Assembly: GCF_900099815.1 (NCBI RefSeq)
Contig: NZ_FNCW01000002.1
Location: forward strand, 1 to 64,000
Source of the DNA: Psychroflexus sediminis
GTDB lineage: Bacteria > Bacteroidota > Bacteroidia > Flavobacteriales > Flavobacteriaceae
DNA length: 64,000 bases
Reading direction: 5' to 3'
Below, one piece after another: positions 42,644 through 50,292 of this stretch. The notes below the pieces were generated by a model. The model saw only the letters and a program-made list of their open reading frames with translations. It did not search any database and had not been told where the DNA came from. Position 1 is the first letter of the stretch, and each line of letters begins with the position of its first letter. The position numbers and the translations under genes were made by a program.

Positions 42644-43747
42644 TTAAAACGGTAATTTCAACTGTTCTTCCTTTGGAATGGAAGGTTTTTTCACTGATTT
42701 GGGTTGTTCTGTGTTGAGGTTGGACAACGAAATCCCCAGCAGGCGGATGGAATCTTTGATGGGCTCCTGGTAAAGTAAGGCCTTGGTTTCTTCCATAATC
42801 AAAGCTTTGGAGGCAATAAAAAGCTTCAGGGTTTTACTTCGGGTTTGTACGCTGAAATCGCTGTATTTCAATTTCAAGGTGATGGTTTTTCCTGCAACCC
42901 GACTGTTTTTGAGTCGTCTCTCGACTTCCTCCGCGATATCCTCAAGCTTTTCGAGCATGTAAATTTCAGAGGAAATATTTTCAGAAAAGGTACGTTCGGC
43001 ACCGAGTGATTTGCGGATTCGGGTCGTTTTGACTTCGCTTAAGTGAATGCCGCGTACGACATTATAGTAATGCAAACCACTTTTTCCAAAGTGCTCCTGG
43101 AGATAGTCCAGAGTTTTAAGCTTAAGGTCAGCGCCTGTAAAAATTCCCAGGCGGTACATTTTATCCTGGGTAACTTTCCCCACGCCATAAAATTTCCTGA
43201 TGTCCAGCTGTTCCAGAAAGTCAATGACGTCTTCTGGTGGAATTGTTTTTTGACCATTGGGTTTATTGATGTCGCTGGCAACTTTGGCAATAAACTTATT
43301 GATGGAAATTCCGGCGGACGCATTGAGTCCTGTTTTAGCTTTGATTTTTTCTCTGATTTCTCTGGCCAGAATCGTCGCACTGGGGAAGTTGAATTTATTT
43401 ACCGTAACATCCAGATAAGCCTCATCCAGGGAAAGCGGCTCGACCAGATCGGTATATTCAAAAAAGATTTTGCGAATCTGCTGAGAGATTTCTTTGTAGC
43501 GCTCAAATCGTGGTCTTACAAATATTAAATGTGGACAAAGCCGAGCGGCCTGCCGGCCACTCATCGCACTTTTTACGCCGTATTTCCGGGCTTCATAACT
43601 TGCCGCCGCCACGACTCCGCGTTTGGAACTTCCGCCAACAGCAAGGGCTTTACCTTTCAAGCTGGGGTCATCCAACTGTTCCACAGAGGCGTAAAAGGCA
43701 TCCATATCCACATGGATAATTTTGCGAAGATGATCTCGAAAATCCAT
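42644..43747 (-). CDS. dinB: DNA polymerase IV (Y family)
   Basis: A 367-residue translesion polymerase able to copy damaged templates. The N-terminus has HVDMDAFYASVEQ with catalytic Asp, then YEARKYGVKSAM and SLDEAYLDV with the second catalytic acidic pair. The helix-hairpin-helix segment KFYGVGKVT and the little-finger domain follow. The protein ends KEEQLKLPF, a typical sliding-clamp-binding peptide. I start at ATG 43747; an in-frame TTG at 43753 would add two residues. It is a single gene flanked on both sides by copies A and B of an inverted-repeat element. Confidence 0.95.
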   Translation of the reverse strand: MDFRDHLRKIIHVDMDAFYASVEQLDDPSLKGKALAVGGSSKRGVVAAASYEARKYGVKSAMSGRQAARLCPHLIFVRPRFERYKEISQQIRKIFFEYTDLVEPLSLDEAYLDVTVNKFNFPSATILAREIREKIKAKTGLNASAGISINKFIAKVASDINKPNGQKTIPPEDVIDFLEQLDIRKFYGVGKVTQDKMYRLGIFTGADLKLKTLDYLQEHFGKSGLHYYNVVRGIHLSEVKTTRIRKSLGAERTFSENISSEIYMLEKLEDIAEEVERRLKNSRVAGKTITLKLKYSDFSVQTRSKTLKLFIASKALIMEETKALLYQEPIKDSIRLLGISLSNLNTEQPKSVKKPSIPKEEQLKLPF

Positions 43748-43780
43748 AGACAAAAATACGCAAAAGCAAAGGGAAACGTT

Positions 43781-43892
43781 GTTCTTTGTGACTCTGTGGT
43801 GGTTTTTTTGGTTTTATTTCACCACGAAGACACAAAGGTCAAGGAGGCTTTCTTTGTGTTTTGTTTTCACCTCTGATGAGCTAAGTGCGCAG
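43781..43892. repeat. Inverted-repeat intergenic element, copy B
   Basis: TTCTTTGTGACTCTGTGGT (43782-43800) is an imperfect inverted match of ACCACGAAGACACAAAGG (43821-43838). TCTTTGTGTT (43851-43860) is a further arm. CTCTGATGAGCTAAGTGCGCAG (43871-43892) shares CTAAGT-x-CGCAG with copy C. It lies between dinB and the orphan helical-protein gene. Confidence 0.75.
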
Positions 43893-43959
43893 TGCCTATT
43901 ATCGCGTATTTTGGGGTAAGATTTTTTTGTCTCAGCATAAAGAGCTTCTTATTGTTTTG

Positions 43960-44379
43960 CTAGCCTAACTTAAATGTTTTTAAATGCTCTTTCATTTGAA
44001 GACGTTTCATTGAAAATGTTTTTGACTTTTGGTCTAAAACATCGATTAACAAAATTGCTTTTTTAGCGATTTTGGAATAATCATAGCTTTCCTTTAGGCT
44101 AGACGAATCCATTTTTAGAACTAATCTATAAAGTAATTCAGATAAATGCTCAATGTGGGAGAGATGCAAGCTTGAAATGTGGTCTAAAAACTCCTCCTCT
44201 TGCATTTCGCTTATCTTACTCAGGTTTAGATCAAGTTCGCCATGCAAAGTGGTATCGATTTCATTCAATTCATCTGAAGCTGAATTTGAATTAAGACTTG
44301 TTACTTTTTCAATTAAACTGATTAGCATCAAGCTCAATTTTTCAATTTCACGTTCCAGATAATCTTTACTTTGTTGCAT
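43960..44379 (-). CDS. Hypothetical helical protein between repeat elements
   Basis: A 139-residue protein predicted almost entirely alpha-helical, with no signal peptide, Cys or recognisable motif. Heptad-like patterns (LEREIEKLSLMLISLIEKV, LSHIEHLSELLYRLVLKM) suggest a coiled-coil bundle. I do not recognise the family. It is bounded by copies B and C of the repeat element, which share sequence in direct orientation. It may therefore have arrived or been copied with them. Cytoplasmic, function unknown. Confidence 0.6.
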   Translation of the reverse strand: MQQSKDYLEREIEKLSLMLISLIEKVTSLNSNSASDELNEIDTTLHGELDLNLSKISEMQEEEFLDHISSLHLSHIEHLSELLYRLVLKMDSSSLKESYDYSKIAKKAILLIDVLDQKSKTFSMKRLQMKEHLKTFKLG

Positions 44380-44393
44380 TGATATTTTTTATT

Positions 44394-44514
44394 GCAGAGG
44401 CGCTAAGTCCGCAGAGTTTTTTATTAGTTTCCTTTGTGTCCCCGCCTCCTAAAGTGAAACGCAGGCAGATTTGTAGTTCTATTTCACCACGAAGACACGA
44501 AGGTCACGGAGGAA
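44394..44514. repeat. Inverted-repeat intergenic element, copy C
   Basis: CAGAGGCGCTAAGTCCGCAGAG (44395-44416) is related, in opposite orientation, to 42595-42610. CCTTTGTGTC (44431-44440) pairs with GACACGAAGG (44494-44503). GAAACGCAGGCAG (44456-44468) repeats 42509-42521. ACCACGAAGACACGAAGG (44486-44503) repeats copy B motif 43821-43838. It lies between the orphan protein and the ABC ATPase gene. Confidence 0.75.
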
Positions 44515-44525
44515 TTTCATGTAAG

Positions 44526-46184
44526 TTATATCCCTTTAGGTATCGCTTCAATAAGTTCTTTGGTGTAGTCTTTTTCCGGATGGGCATAGACGGCATCGGC
44601 TTCTCCACGTTCTACGATTTTGCCCTGATGCATCACTAATAGTTGATCGGCCATATATTTCACAACCGCCAAATCATGAGAAATAAAAATGTACGTAAAC
44701 CCAAAATCAGTTTTGAGTTCGTTGAGCAAATTCAAGACCTGGGCCTGTACCGAAATATCCAAAGCAGACACCGACTCATCGCATATAATCAACTTAGGCT
44801 CTACAGCAATGGTTCTGGCGATGCCGATACGTTGACGCTGACCTCCGCTAAACTCATGCGGATACCTGTCGAAATGCTCCTCAGACAATCCCACACGTTC
44901 TAAAATCTGAATGGTTTTGTCTCGTCTCGATTCAGCATTGCCATACAGGCCATGCACCTTCATGGGTTCCATAATGGTTTTGCCTACCGAAAGCCGTGGA
45001 TTTAGGCTGGAAAACGGATCCTGAAAAATCAGCTGAATGTCTTTTCTAAGCTGTCTTAAGGCTTCGCCTTTGAGCCTGGTAATGGATTTGCCCTGGTATA
45101 AAATATCGCCTTCGGTGGGGTCATCCAGCCTCAAAATGGCATTGCCTAAAGTTGATTTTCCGCAACCGGATTCCCCCACAAGCCCTAAGGTTTCACCTTC
45201 GTAAATTTTGAAACTCACGTCGTCCACGGCATTTATCTTTTCAGATTTCTCAAACCAGCCCGCATTGGAGATAAAGGTTTTTTTGACGTTTTTCACTTCA
45301 AGCAAAGGAGGTCTGGAGTAAATCAACTCATGCCTTTTTTTCCTTTCTTCTGAAGTTTCTATGGCAGCGTTTGGAACCTCCTGCATATAATCTTTAACGG
45401 TTGGTAAGGCTTTAAGACGGTGCCTGGTAGAAGGTTTGGAAGCTAAAAGCGCTTTGGTATACTGGTGACTGGCATTTTTAAAGATGCTGACCACATCGTT
45501 CTGTTCCACAATTTCGCCCTGGTACATGACCGCCACCCGATCTGCCAATTCTGATACCAAGGCCAGATCGTGGGAAATGAAGATGATACTCATCTCCGTT
45601 TCTTGTTGTAAAGATTTAAGCAGTTTCAAGATTTCTTTCTGCACCGTGACGTCTAAAGCGGTGGTGGGTTCGTCCGCAATTAAGATTTTGGGCTTGCAGG
45701 CAATCGCCATGGCAATCATAACCCTTTGCTTTTGTCCGCCACTGATTTGGTGAGGATAACTTTTGAAAATAGCTTCAGGTCTCGGTAATTTTACCTTTTC
45801 AAAAAGGTTCAGAACCTCCTGCCTGACTTCTTTTTTGGAAAGGGTTTTATGCCGAATCAGGACTTCTTCCACCTGTTTTCCACAGCGCATCGAAGGATTT
45901 AGCGAACTCATAGGTTCCTGAAAAATCATGGAAATGTCATTACCTCTAATCTGCTGAAATTGTTGCTCACTATACTTCGTCAGTTCTCGCTTTTGAAATA
46001 AAATCGACCCTTGTACCTTAGCCTTTGGACCGAGTAAACCCAGAATGGACAAGGTCGACACCGACTTCCCAGAGCCGGATTCACCTACAATGCCCAGAAT
46101 TTGATTGGGTTGAACGTTGAAACTGACATTCTTGATGACATGTTCATCTCCAAAGTGTATGTTGAGGTTACTGACTTTAAGCAT
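44526..46184 (-). CDS. Peptide-type ABC transporter ATPase, two fused ATP-binding domains
   Basis: A 552-residue cytoplasmic protein equal to a DppD-DppF (or GsiA-like) fusion. Domain 1 (about 1-255) has Walker A GESGSGKS, signature SGGQKQRV and Walker B ILIADEPTTALD. Domain 2 (about 300-550) has GESGCGKS, SGGQRQRI and LIICDESVSALD. Both carry the oligopeptide-family C-terminal segment after the ATPase core. It should power import of oligopeptides or similar solutes, but no permease or binding-protein gene is adjacent. Its ATG overlaps the exonuclease stop as TAATG, so it is translated from the same message. Confidence 0.92.
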   Translation of the reverse strand: MLKVSNLNIHFGDEHVIKNVSFNVQPNQILGIVGESGSGKSVSTLSILGLLGPKAKVQGSILFQKRELTKYSEQQFQQIRGNDISMIFQEPMSSLNPSMRCGKQVEEVLIRHKTLSKKEVRQEVLNLFEKVKLPRPEAIFKSYPHQISGGQKQRVMIAMAIACKPKILIADEPTTALDVTVQKEILKLLKSLQQETEMSIIFISHDLALVSELADRVAVMYQGEIVEQNDVVSIFKNASHQYTKALLASKPSTRHRLKALPTVKDYMQEVPNAAIETSEERKKRHELIYSRPPLLEVKNVKKTFISNAGWFEKSEKINAVDDVSFKIYEGETLGLVGESGCGKSTLGNAILRLDDPTEGDILYQGKSITRLKGEALRQLRKDIQLIFQDPFSSLNPRLSVGKTIMEPMKVHGLYGNAESRRDKTIQILERVGLSEEHFDRYPHEFSGGQRQRIGIARTIAVEPKLIICDESVSALDISVQAQVLNLLNELKTDFGFTYIFISHDLAVVKYMADQLLVMHQGKIVERGEADAVYAHPEKDYTKELIEAIPKGI

Positions 46185-46897
46185 TAAACAGAGATAAGTT
46201 CGTGATCTTCCAAAAGTTCTTCCTGACGAAGTTTCAAGATAACCTGCGCTACTGCAATAACGTCTTTTTCGCAGTAGATTACAATTCTATCAATATCTTT
46301 TTCTTTGTAATACACATCTCTCACCTGGCTGCCGTCGATGTCATCTTTAGGAGAAGGAATATTGAAAAGTTCGGTGAGCAATTTCAAAGAGGTGTAGTGT
46401 TTATAATCCCCGAATTTCCATAGCTCCAGAGTATCCAGGTGCGGAATTTCCCAGGGCTTTTTCCCGAAAAACTGAAGCTTTTCCGGCAGTGAAATCCCAT
46501 GAATCAGCATGCGTCTGGCGATATAGGGAAAATCAAATTCCTTGGCATTGTGACCACACATCAGGTGGTGGGGCAAGCTGAAATAATCTTCAACCAGAAT
46601 CTTGAAGCGCTTCAGTAAGTCGCCTTCTTCACCAAAAAAGCTGGTGGTTCTGAATTTGCGTTCGCTGCCCTTAAAATTAAAATATCCCACCGAAATGCAT
46701 ACGATTTTTCCGAATTCTGCCCAAATCCCGGCACGTTCATAAAACTCTTCAGCAGTAAATTCTTCTTTACGCTGGTATTGCGTTTTATCGGCATACAGCT
46801 TTTGTTTTACTGGCGTTAAGCCCTCAAAAGTCTCCTGTTCAGGAACGGTTTCAATGTCCAGAAAGAGAACGTGTTCCAGGTTGAGTTTATTTAACAT
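46184..46897 (-). CDS. 3'-5' exonuclease, PolB-like DEDD family
   Basis: A 237-residue protein of the ribonuclease-H-like DEDD superfamily, close to the predicted PolB-associated 3'-5' exonucleases. ExoI motif is FLD14IE16TVP, ExoII is CGHNAKEFD-F-PYIARR and ExoIII contains YCEKDVIAVAQVIL. Stand-alone proofreading or RNA/DNA trimming is expected; no polymerase domain is attached. It is followed by the peptide ABC ATPase with a one-base overlap. The divergent region upstream (46898-47039) holds the promoter of the cysteine-rich small gene. Confidence 0.82.
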   Translation of the reverse strand: MLNKLNLEHVLFLDIETVPEQETFEGLTPVKQKLYADKTQYQRKEEFTAEEFYERAGIWAEFGKIVCISVGYFNFKGSERKFRTTSFFGEEGDLLKRFKILVEDYFSLPHHLMCGHNAKEFDFPYIARRMLIHGISLPEKLQFFGKKPWEIPHLDTLELWKFGDYKHYTSLKLLTELFNIPSPKDDIDGSQVRDVYYKEKDIDRIVIYCEKDVIAVAQVILKLRQEELLEDHELISV

Positions 46898-46931
46898 GCT
46901 TCAGCGGTGTTTTTAAGATAACTAAAATAGT

Positions 46932-46939
46932 TAATTTTG
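46932..46939 (+). promoter_or_regulatory. Probable -7 element for the metallothionein-like gene
   Basis: TAATTTTG is an exact TAnnTTTG. It would give a leader of about 95 nt before the ATG at 47040. The -33 position has only a T-run, so this is a moderate prediction. Confidence 0.4.
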
Positions 46940-47039
46940 AAGAAGTTTTAATTCAAGTTAAAAATTATCAGTTTAACAGGGTTTAAATGTATCCTTTTGA
47001 AGGCTTACAGGTCTACTTGGTGAACACTAAAATTATATA

Positions 47040-47156
47040 ATGATGAATGCCTGTAAATGTACTAATTGTGACTGCTCTAAATGTAATTGCAAAAATTGTT
47101 TAGAAAGTAACTGCCCTTGTAAGCAATGTGATTGTACTCAATGCGATTGTTGCTAA
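47040..47156 (+). CDS. Metallothionein-like cysteine-rich peptide (38 aa)
   Basis: A 38-codon gene with 14 Cys (37%), at residues 5, 7, 10, 12, 15, 17, 20, 25, 27, 30, 32, 35, 37 and 38. Two blocks of five-residue CxCxx repeats (CKCTN-CDCSK-CNCKN-C and CPCKQ-CDCTQ-CDCC) are joined by LESN. There are no aromatic residues, His or hydrophobic core, as in metallothioneins. Repeat units use different Cys codons (TGT/TGC), so the repeat is kept at protein level. An in-frame TAA at 47028-47030 fixes the start to ATG 47040 or 47043. It is followed 7 nt later by an intrinsic terminator, then a SigZ-like gene. Not the SmtA or MymT family by eye. Cytosolic Cu(I)/Zn binding is inferred. Confidence 0.75.
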   Translation: MMNACKCTNCDCSKCNCKNCLESNCPCKQCDCTQCDCC

Positions 47157-47163
47157 AGCTAAT

Positions 47164-47200
47164 AAAGGTGACTTGAAAAGCCACCTTTGCTTATTTTTTT
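47164..47200 (+). terminator. Intrinsic terminator between the cysteine-rich gene and the sigma gene
   Basis: Stem of 7 bp plus 3 bp around one A-C mismatch (47164-47174 with 47178-47188), a 3-nt loop, then TTATTTTTTT (47191-47200). The sigma factor ATG follows at 47205. It either ends the short transcript completely or acts as an attenuator allowing limited read-through. Confidence 0.8.
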
Positions 47201-47204
47201 CAAA

Positions 47205-47732
47205 ATGAACACTAAAAAAATATGGACTAATTATAATGATGAATTGTATTTTTTCATTCTTAAAAAAGTAAAAAACAAAAGCGCTGCTCATGACATTGTT
47301 CAAAATACGTTTTTGAAAATTCATAAAAACCTGCATTCTGTTAGGGACGAAAAAAAGATTAAGTCCTGGGTTTTTCAAATTGCCCGAAATGAGATTGCAA
47401 ATTATTTTAATGAAGAATCTGTGTATGTCGAGAAATTCGATACAGACTTGAATACATCACTGCAGAAATATCAGGAGGTCTGCTGTTTTGACAGATTCAT
47501 AAATGATTTGCCCGAGATTTACAGAGAAGTCATCGAACTTATATATATAACTGGTCTTAAACAAAAGAATGCTGCAGAACTAATGGGAATAAGCCTTGAA
47601 AACCTAAAGGCAAGACTTAGACGGGCAAAAGGTATTTTAAAAAAGAATTTCAACACGTGTTGTAAGTATGAATTTAATGAAGAAGGAGATTTAGTGGGGG
47701 AGTCCAATTGTACTGTATGTGAAAAGGACTGA
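47205..47732 (+). CDS. ECF sigma factor, SigZ-like
   Basis: A 175-residue RNA polymerase sigma-70 factor. Region 2 is seen around AHDIVQNTFLKIHKNL, with SWVFQIARNEI. Region 4 is LPEIYREVIELIYITGLKQKNAAELMGISLENLKARLRRAKGIL. The tail has the SigZ-type cysteine extension: Cys152-Cys153 followed by YEF and Cys169-x-x-Cys172, which could bind metal or react with oxidants. I start at ATG 47205; an in-frame TTG at 47187 lies inside the terminator stem. No anti-sigma gene is adjacent. The only partner is the metallothionein-like gene upstream, suggesting metal or thiol stress control. Confidence 0.88.
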   Translation: MNTKKIWTNYNDELYFFILKKVKNKSAAHDIVQNTFLKIHKNLHSVRDEKKIKSWVFQIARNEIANYFNEESVYVEKFDTDLNTSLQKYQEVCCFDRFINDLPEIYREVIELIYITGLKQKNAAELMGISLENLKARLRRAKGILKKNFNTCCKYEFNEEGDLVGESNCTVCEKD

Positions 47733-47854
47733 GTTCTTCGCGCTCGTATCCTCATAAAACCAGCGCGCAAGATTGAATGAAGTGAACTTGGAATTACTTC
47801 AGAAGGGATTCTAATTATCTTAAAGTCAAAGTTCTGTAATTCAAAAAATAAACT

Positions 47855-47862
47855 TACTTTTG
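47855..47862 (+). promoter_or_regulatory. Probable -7 element for rpsP-rimM
   Basis: TACTTTTG, an exact TAnnTTTG, 48 nt before the S16 start codon, predicting a leader of about 40 nt. It excludes the in-frame ATG at 47860 as a start, because that codon overlaps the promoter. Confidence 0.55.
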
Positions 47863-47881
47863 CACCTCATTATTAATAACG

Positions 47882-47896
47882 GGAGTCGTGAACTCC
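47882..47896 (+). promoter_or_regulatory. Possible leader hairpin of rpsP
   Basis: GGAGT-CGTGA-ACTCC forms a 5-bp stem in the predicted 5' leader, 14 nt before the S16 start codon. Ribosomal-protein leaders often carry autoregulatory structures, but this one is short and unproven. Confidence 0.3.
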
Positions 47897-47910
47897 AAAA
47901 TTTAATTTTT

Positions 47911-48489
47911 ATGCCAGTTAAAATAAGATTACAAAGACACGGTAAGAAAGGAAAACCTTTTTACTGGATTGTTGCTGCAGATGTTCGTGCCAAAAGAGAT
48001 GGTAAATACCTGGAGAAATTAGGAATTTACAACCCTGTCACCCAACCTGCTACTATTGAGCTAGACATCGATTCGTCTGTGAAATGGTTAAGAAACGGTG
48101 CACAGCCAACAGACACTGCAAAACGTATTTTATCTTATAAAGGCGCTTTAATGAAAAAACACCTTTTAGCAGGTGTTGACAAAGGAGCCTTGACAGAAGA
48201 AGAAGCTGAGAAGAAATTTGAAGCTTGGATGTCTGAAAAAGAAGATAAAATATCGACTTCTGAAGAAAAAGCGGCGAAAGCTAAAGAAGCAGAAAAGCAA
48301 AAAGCATTGGAAGCGGAAAGAGAAGTGAATGCGAAGCGTGAAGCTGAAGCAAAAGCGGCTCAGGAAGAGGAAGAGGCGAAAGCCAAAGAAGAAGCAGATG
48401 CTAAAGCTGCTGCAGCTGCAGAAGCTGAGGCTGAAGCAGAAACACCAGCTGAAGAAGAGGATTCTTCTGAAGACAAAAAAGAGGCTTAA
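47911..48489 (+). CDS. rpsP: 30S ribosomal protein S16 with long acidic tail
   Basis: A 192-residue ribosomal protein. The first ~80 residues are canonical bS16 (MPVKIRLQRHGKKGKPFYWIV, VKWLRNGAQPTDTAKRIL). The remaining ~110 residues form a low-complexity tail of Glu, Ala and Lys (EEEAKAKEEADAKAAAA...), likely helical or disordered. Extended S16 tails are seen in flavobacteria; E. coli S16 has only about 82 residues. The start at 47911 is the conserved MPVKIRL. It is followed 13 bp later by rimM, the standard ribosome-maturation pairing. Confidence 0.95.
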   Translation: MPVKIRLQRHGKKGKPFYWIVAADVRAKRDGKYLEKLGIYNPVTQPATIELDIDSSVKWLRNGAQPTDTAKRILSYKGALMKKHLLAGVDKGALTEEEAEKKFEAWMSEKEDKISTSEEKAAKAKEAEKQKALEAEREVNAKREAEAKAAQEEEEAKAKEEADAKAAAAAEAEAEAETPAEEEDSSEDKKEA

Positions 48490-48502
48490 TAAATTTGGTG
48501 CG

Positions 48503-49033
48503 ATGACAAAAGACCAGTGTTTTTATTTAGGTCACATCGTGAGTAAATTTAGTTTTAAAGGGGAGTTGCAAATCAAATTGGATACCGACGAACCCGAACT
48601 CTATGAAAACCTGGAATCAATTTTTGTGGATTACCGCAATAAATTGATTCCTTTTTTTGTGGAAAAATCCAACCTTCAAAAAAGCAACTTACTTCGCGTC
48701 AAGCTCGAAGAAGTGGATGAAGAAGCAGATGCTGACGACCTGCTCAAGCGGGATGTTTACTTACCATTAGCAGACTTGCCCAAGCTGGGTCCTGACCAGT
48801 TTTACTACCACGAGATCATAGGTTTTAAGGCGGTGGATGAAGTTCATGGAGGCATTGGTGCCATAAAGTTTGTCAATGACCAAAGCATGCAGGCGCTTTT
48901 CTTTATCGATTTTAACGGCAGAGAAATTATCATTCCCGTACATGATAAGTTTATCCAAAAAATAGACAAGGAAGAAAAAGTGATCTATTTCAAAACTCCG
49001 GAAGGTTTAATCGATATGTACTTAGAAGATTAA
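48503..49033 (+). CDS. rimM: 16S rRNA processing protein RimM
   Basis: A 176-residue ribosome maturation factor that assists 30S head assembly near S19. The N-terminal beta-barrel starts CFYLGHIVSKFSFKGELQIKLDTD (family GxxGxxG replaced by a looser form). The C-terminal PRC-barrel contains FYYHEIIGFKAVDE and ends LIDMYLED. The ATG at 48503 is chosen; an open frame upstream to 48329 is only the shadow of the repetitive S16 tail. Co-transcribed with rpsP. Confidence 0.93.
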   Translation: MTKDQCFYLGHIVSKFSFKGELQIKLDTDEPELYENLESIFVDYRNKLIPFFVEKSNLQKSNLLRVKLEEVDEEADADDLLKRDVYLPLADLPKLGPDQFYYHEIIGFKAVDEVHGGIGAIKFVNDQSMQALFFIDFNGREIIIPVHDKFIQKIDKEEKVIYFKTPEGLIDMYLED

Positions 49034-49039
49034 ATTTTC

Positions 49040-50290
49040 TTAATTCAGGCTTTTCCGCTTAGCGTCCAGCTTTAGGAAAATAAGCACCAAAATTAAAAAA
49101 CCCCACAATCCTGAACCGCCATAACTAAAGAAAGGAAGTGGAATCCCAACGGTTGGAAATAAGCCGATTACCATGGCTATGTTTACAAAAAAGTGAACAA
49201 AAATAACAGCTAATACAGAGTAGCCATAGACCCTGCTGAATTGACTTTTTTGGCGTTCAGCCAAATGGTATAACCTAAGGATAAGAATGCTAAACAAAAT
49301 AATGACGAGGCTTGTTCCAAAAAAACCCCATTCTTCACCCACGGTACTAAAGATATAATCGGTGTGCTGTTCTGGCACGAAGCGCCCCTGTGTTTGTGAG
49401 CCTTTAAGCCATCCTTTACCTGTCCAGCCTCCACTGCCTATAGCCACTTCACTTTGATAAAGATTAAAAGCAGCGCCTCTTATGTCATTGGTCTCCCCAA
49501 TGAGCACATTGAACCTTTCTTTCTGGTGAGGCAATAAAACTGAATTCAGGATAAAATTAACAGAATACGAAAAGCCAAGTCCAAAGATTAAAACCAAGAT
49601 GTACCGCCATAGTTTAGGTTTTTTCTTTCTGTTGAAGAGGTAGATGATGATAAATAAGGCAACAAAAACCGGCGCAAAAATGCTGAATCCAAATTTTAGC
49701 GTCAGAATAAAAATAGCGACTGCCAGAAGGCCATAAGTAATATAAAAATGGGGTAAGCCTTCTCTGTAAAGCGGGATTACGAAAGACAAATAAATAACGG
49801 CACTTCCTGCATCCGGCTGAAGCATGATAAGCGCCAGGGGAAGGCCAATAATGGCGAATGCTTTGAGTTGAGAGGTGAACTTGGACAAATCATTGTCCAT
49901 TTCACTGATGTACTTTGCCAGGGCTAGGGCTACAGCAGTTTTCACAAACTCCGCCGGCTGAATGCTAAAAGCTCCAAAAGAATACCAGGCTGTTTGTCCG
50001 GCAATGGTTTTTCCGAAAATAAAAAGCCCTATAAGGGAAAGTATTGCAAAAATATAAATAACACTGGCAAACCTTTCAAAGAATTTACTTTCCAAAGCGA
50101 GAATCACAATACTGATAACTATTCCTAAAATAATCCAAAACAACTGTTTACCGTAGATTCTTGATAGATCAAAAATAATTTCTTCCTCACTTACGAAGGT
50201 GGTTGAATAGATATTAACCCATCCAAAACCTATGAGAATCGATATGATAAGTATGGTAAGCCAATCTATCTGCAGTAAGGTTTTCGGCAT
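49040..50290 (-). CDS. rodA: Rod-shape protein RodA (SEDS glycosyltransferase)
   Basis: A 416-residue inner-membrane peptidoglycan polymerase working with PBP2 in side-wall growth. About ten helices are visible. SEDS landmarks include IQPAEFVKTAVALALAKY, LMLQPDAGSAVIYLSF (catalytic Asp in the P-D-x-G motif) and, near the C-terminus, TVGIPLPFFSYGGSGL. It is the last gene of the purH/mre/mrd run, starting 2 bp after the PBP2 stop. Confidence 0.96.
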   Translation of the reverse strand: MPKTLLQIDWLTILIISILIGFGWVNIYSTTFVSEEEIIFDLSRIYGKQLFWIILGIVISIVILALESKFFERFASVIYIFAILSLIGLFIFGKTIAGQTAWYSFGAFSIQPAEFVKTAVALALAKYISEMDNDLSKFTSQLKAFAIIGLPLALIMLQPDAGSAVIYLSFVIPLYREGLPHFYITYGLLAVAIFILTLKFGFSIFAPVFVALFIIIYLFNRKKKPKLWRYILVLIFGLGFSYSVNFILNSVLLPHQKERFNVLIGETNDIRGAAFNLYQSEVAIGSGGWTGKGWLKGSQTQGRFVPEQHTDYIFSTVGEEWGFFGTSLVIILFSILILRLYHLAERQKSQFSRVYGYSVLAVIFVHFFVNIAMVIGLFPTVGIPLPFFSYGGSGLWGFLILVLIFLKLDAKRKSLN

Positions 50291-50292
50291 TC

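Noticed and set aside
42487-42717. Plus-strand 76-codon frame after the HMA-MauE gene.
   Set aside because: It is made of the inverted-repeat element and the antisense end of dinB; no protein-like composition.
47100-47378. Minus-strand 92-codon frame across the cysteine-rich gene and sigma start.
   Set aside because: Antisense to two better-supported plus-strand genes and a terminator, with no recognisable motif.
48329-48502. Upstream extension of rimM encoding a Lys/Leu/Gln-rich stretch.
   Set aside because: It is the alternate frame of the repetitive S16 tail; the conserved RimM start is at 48503.
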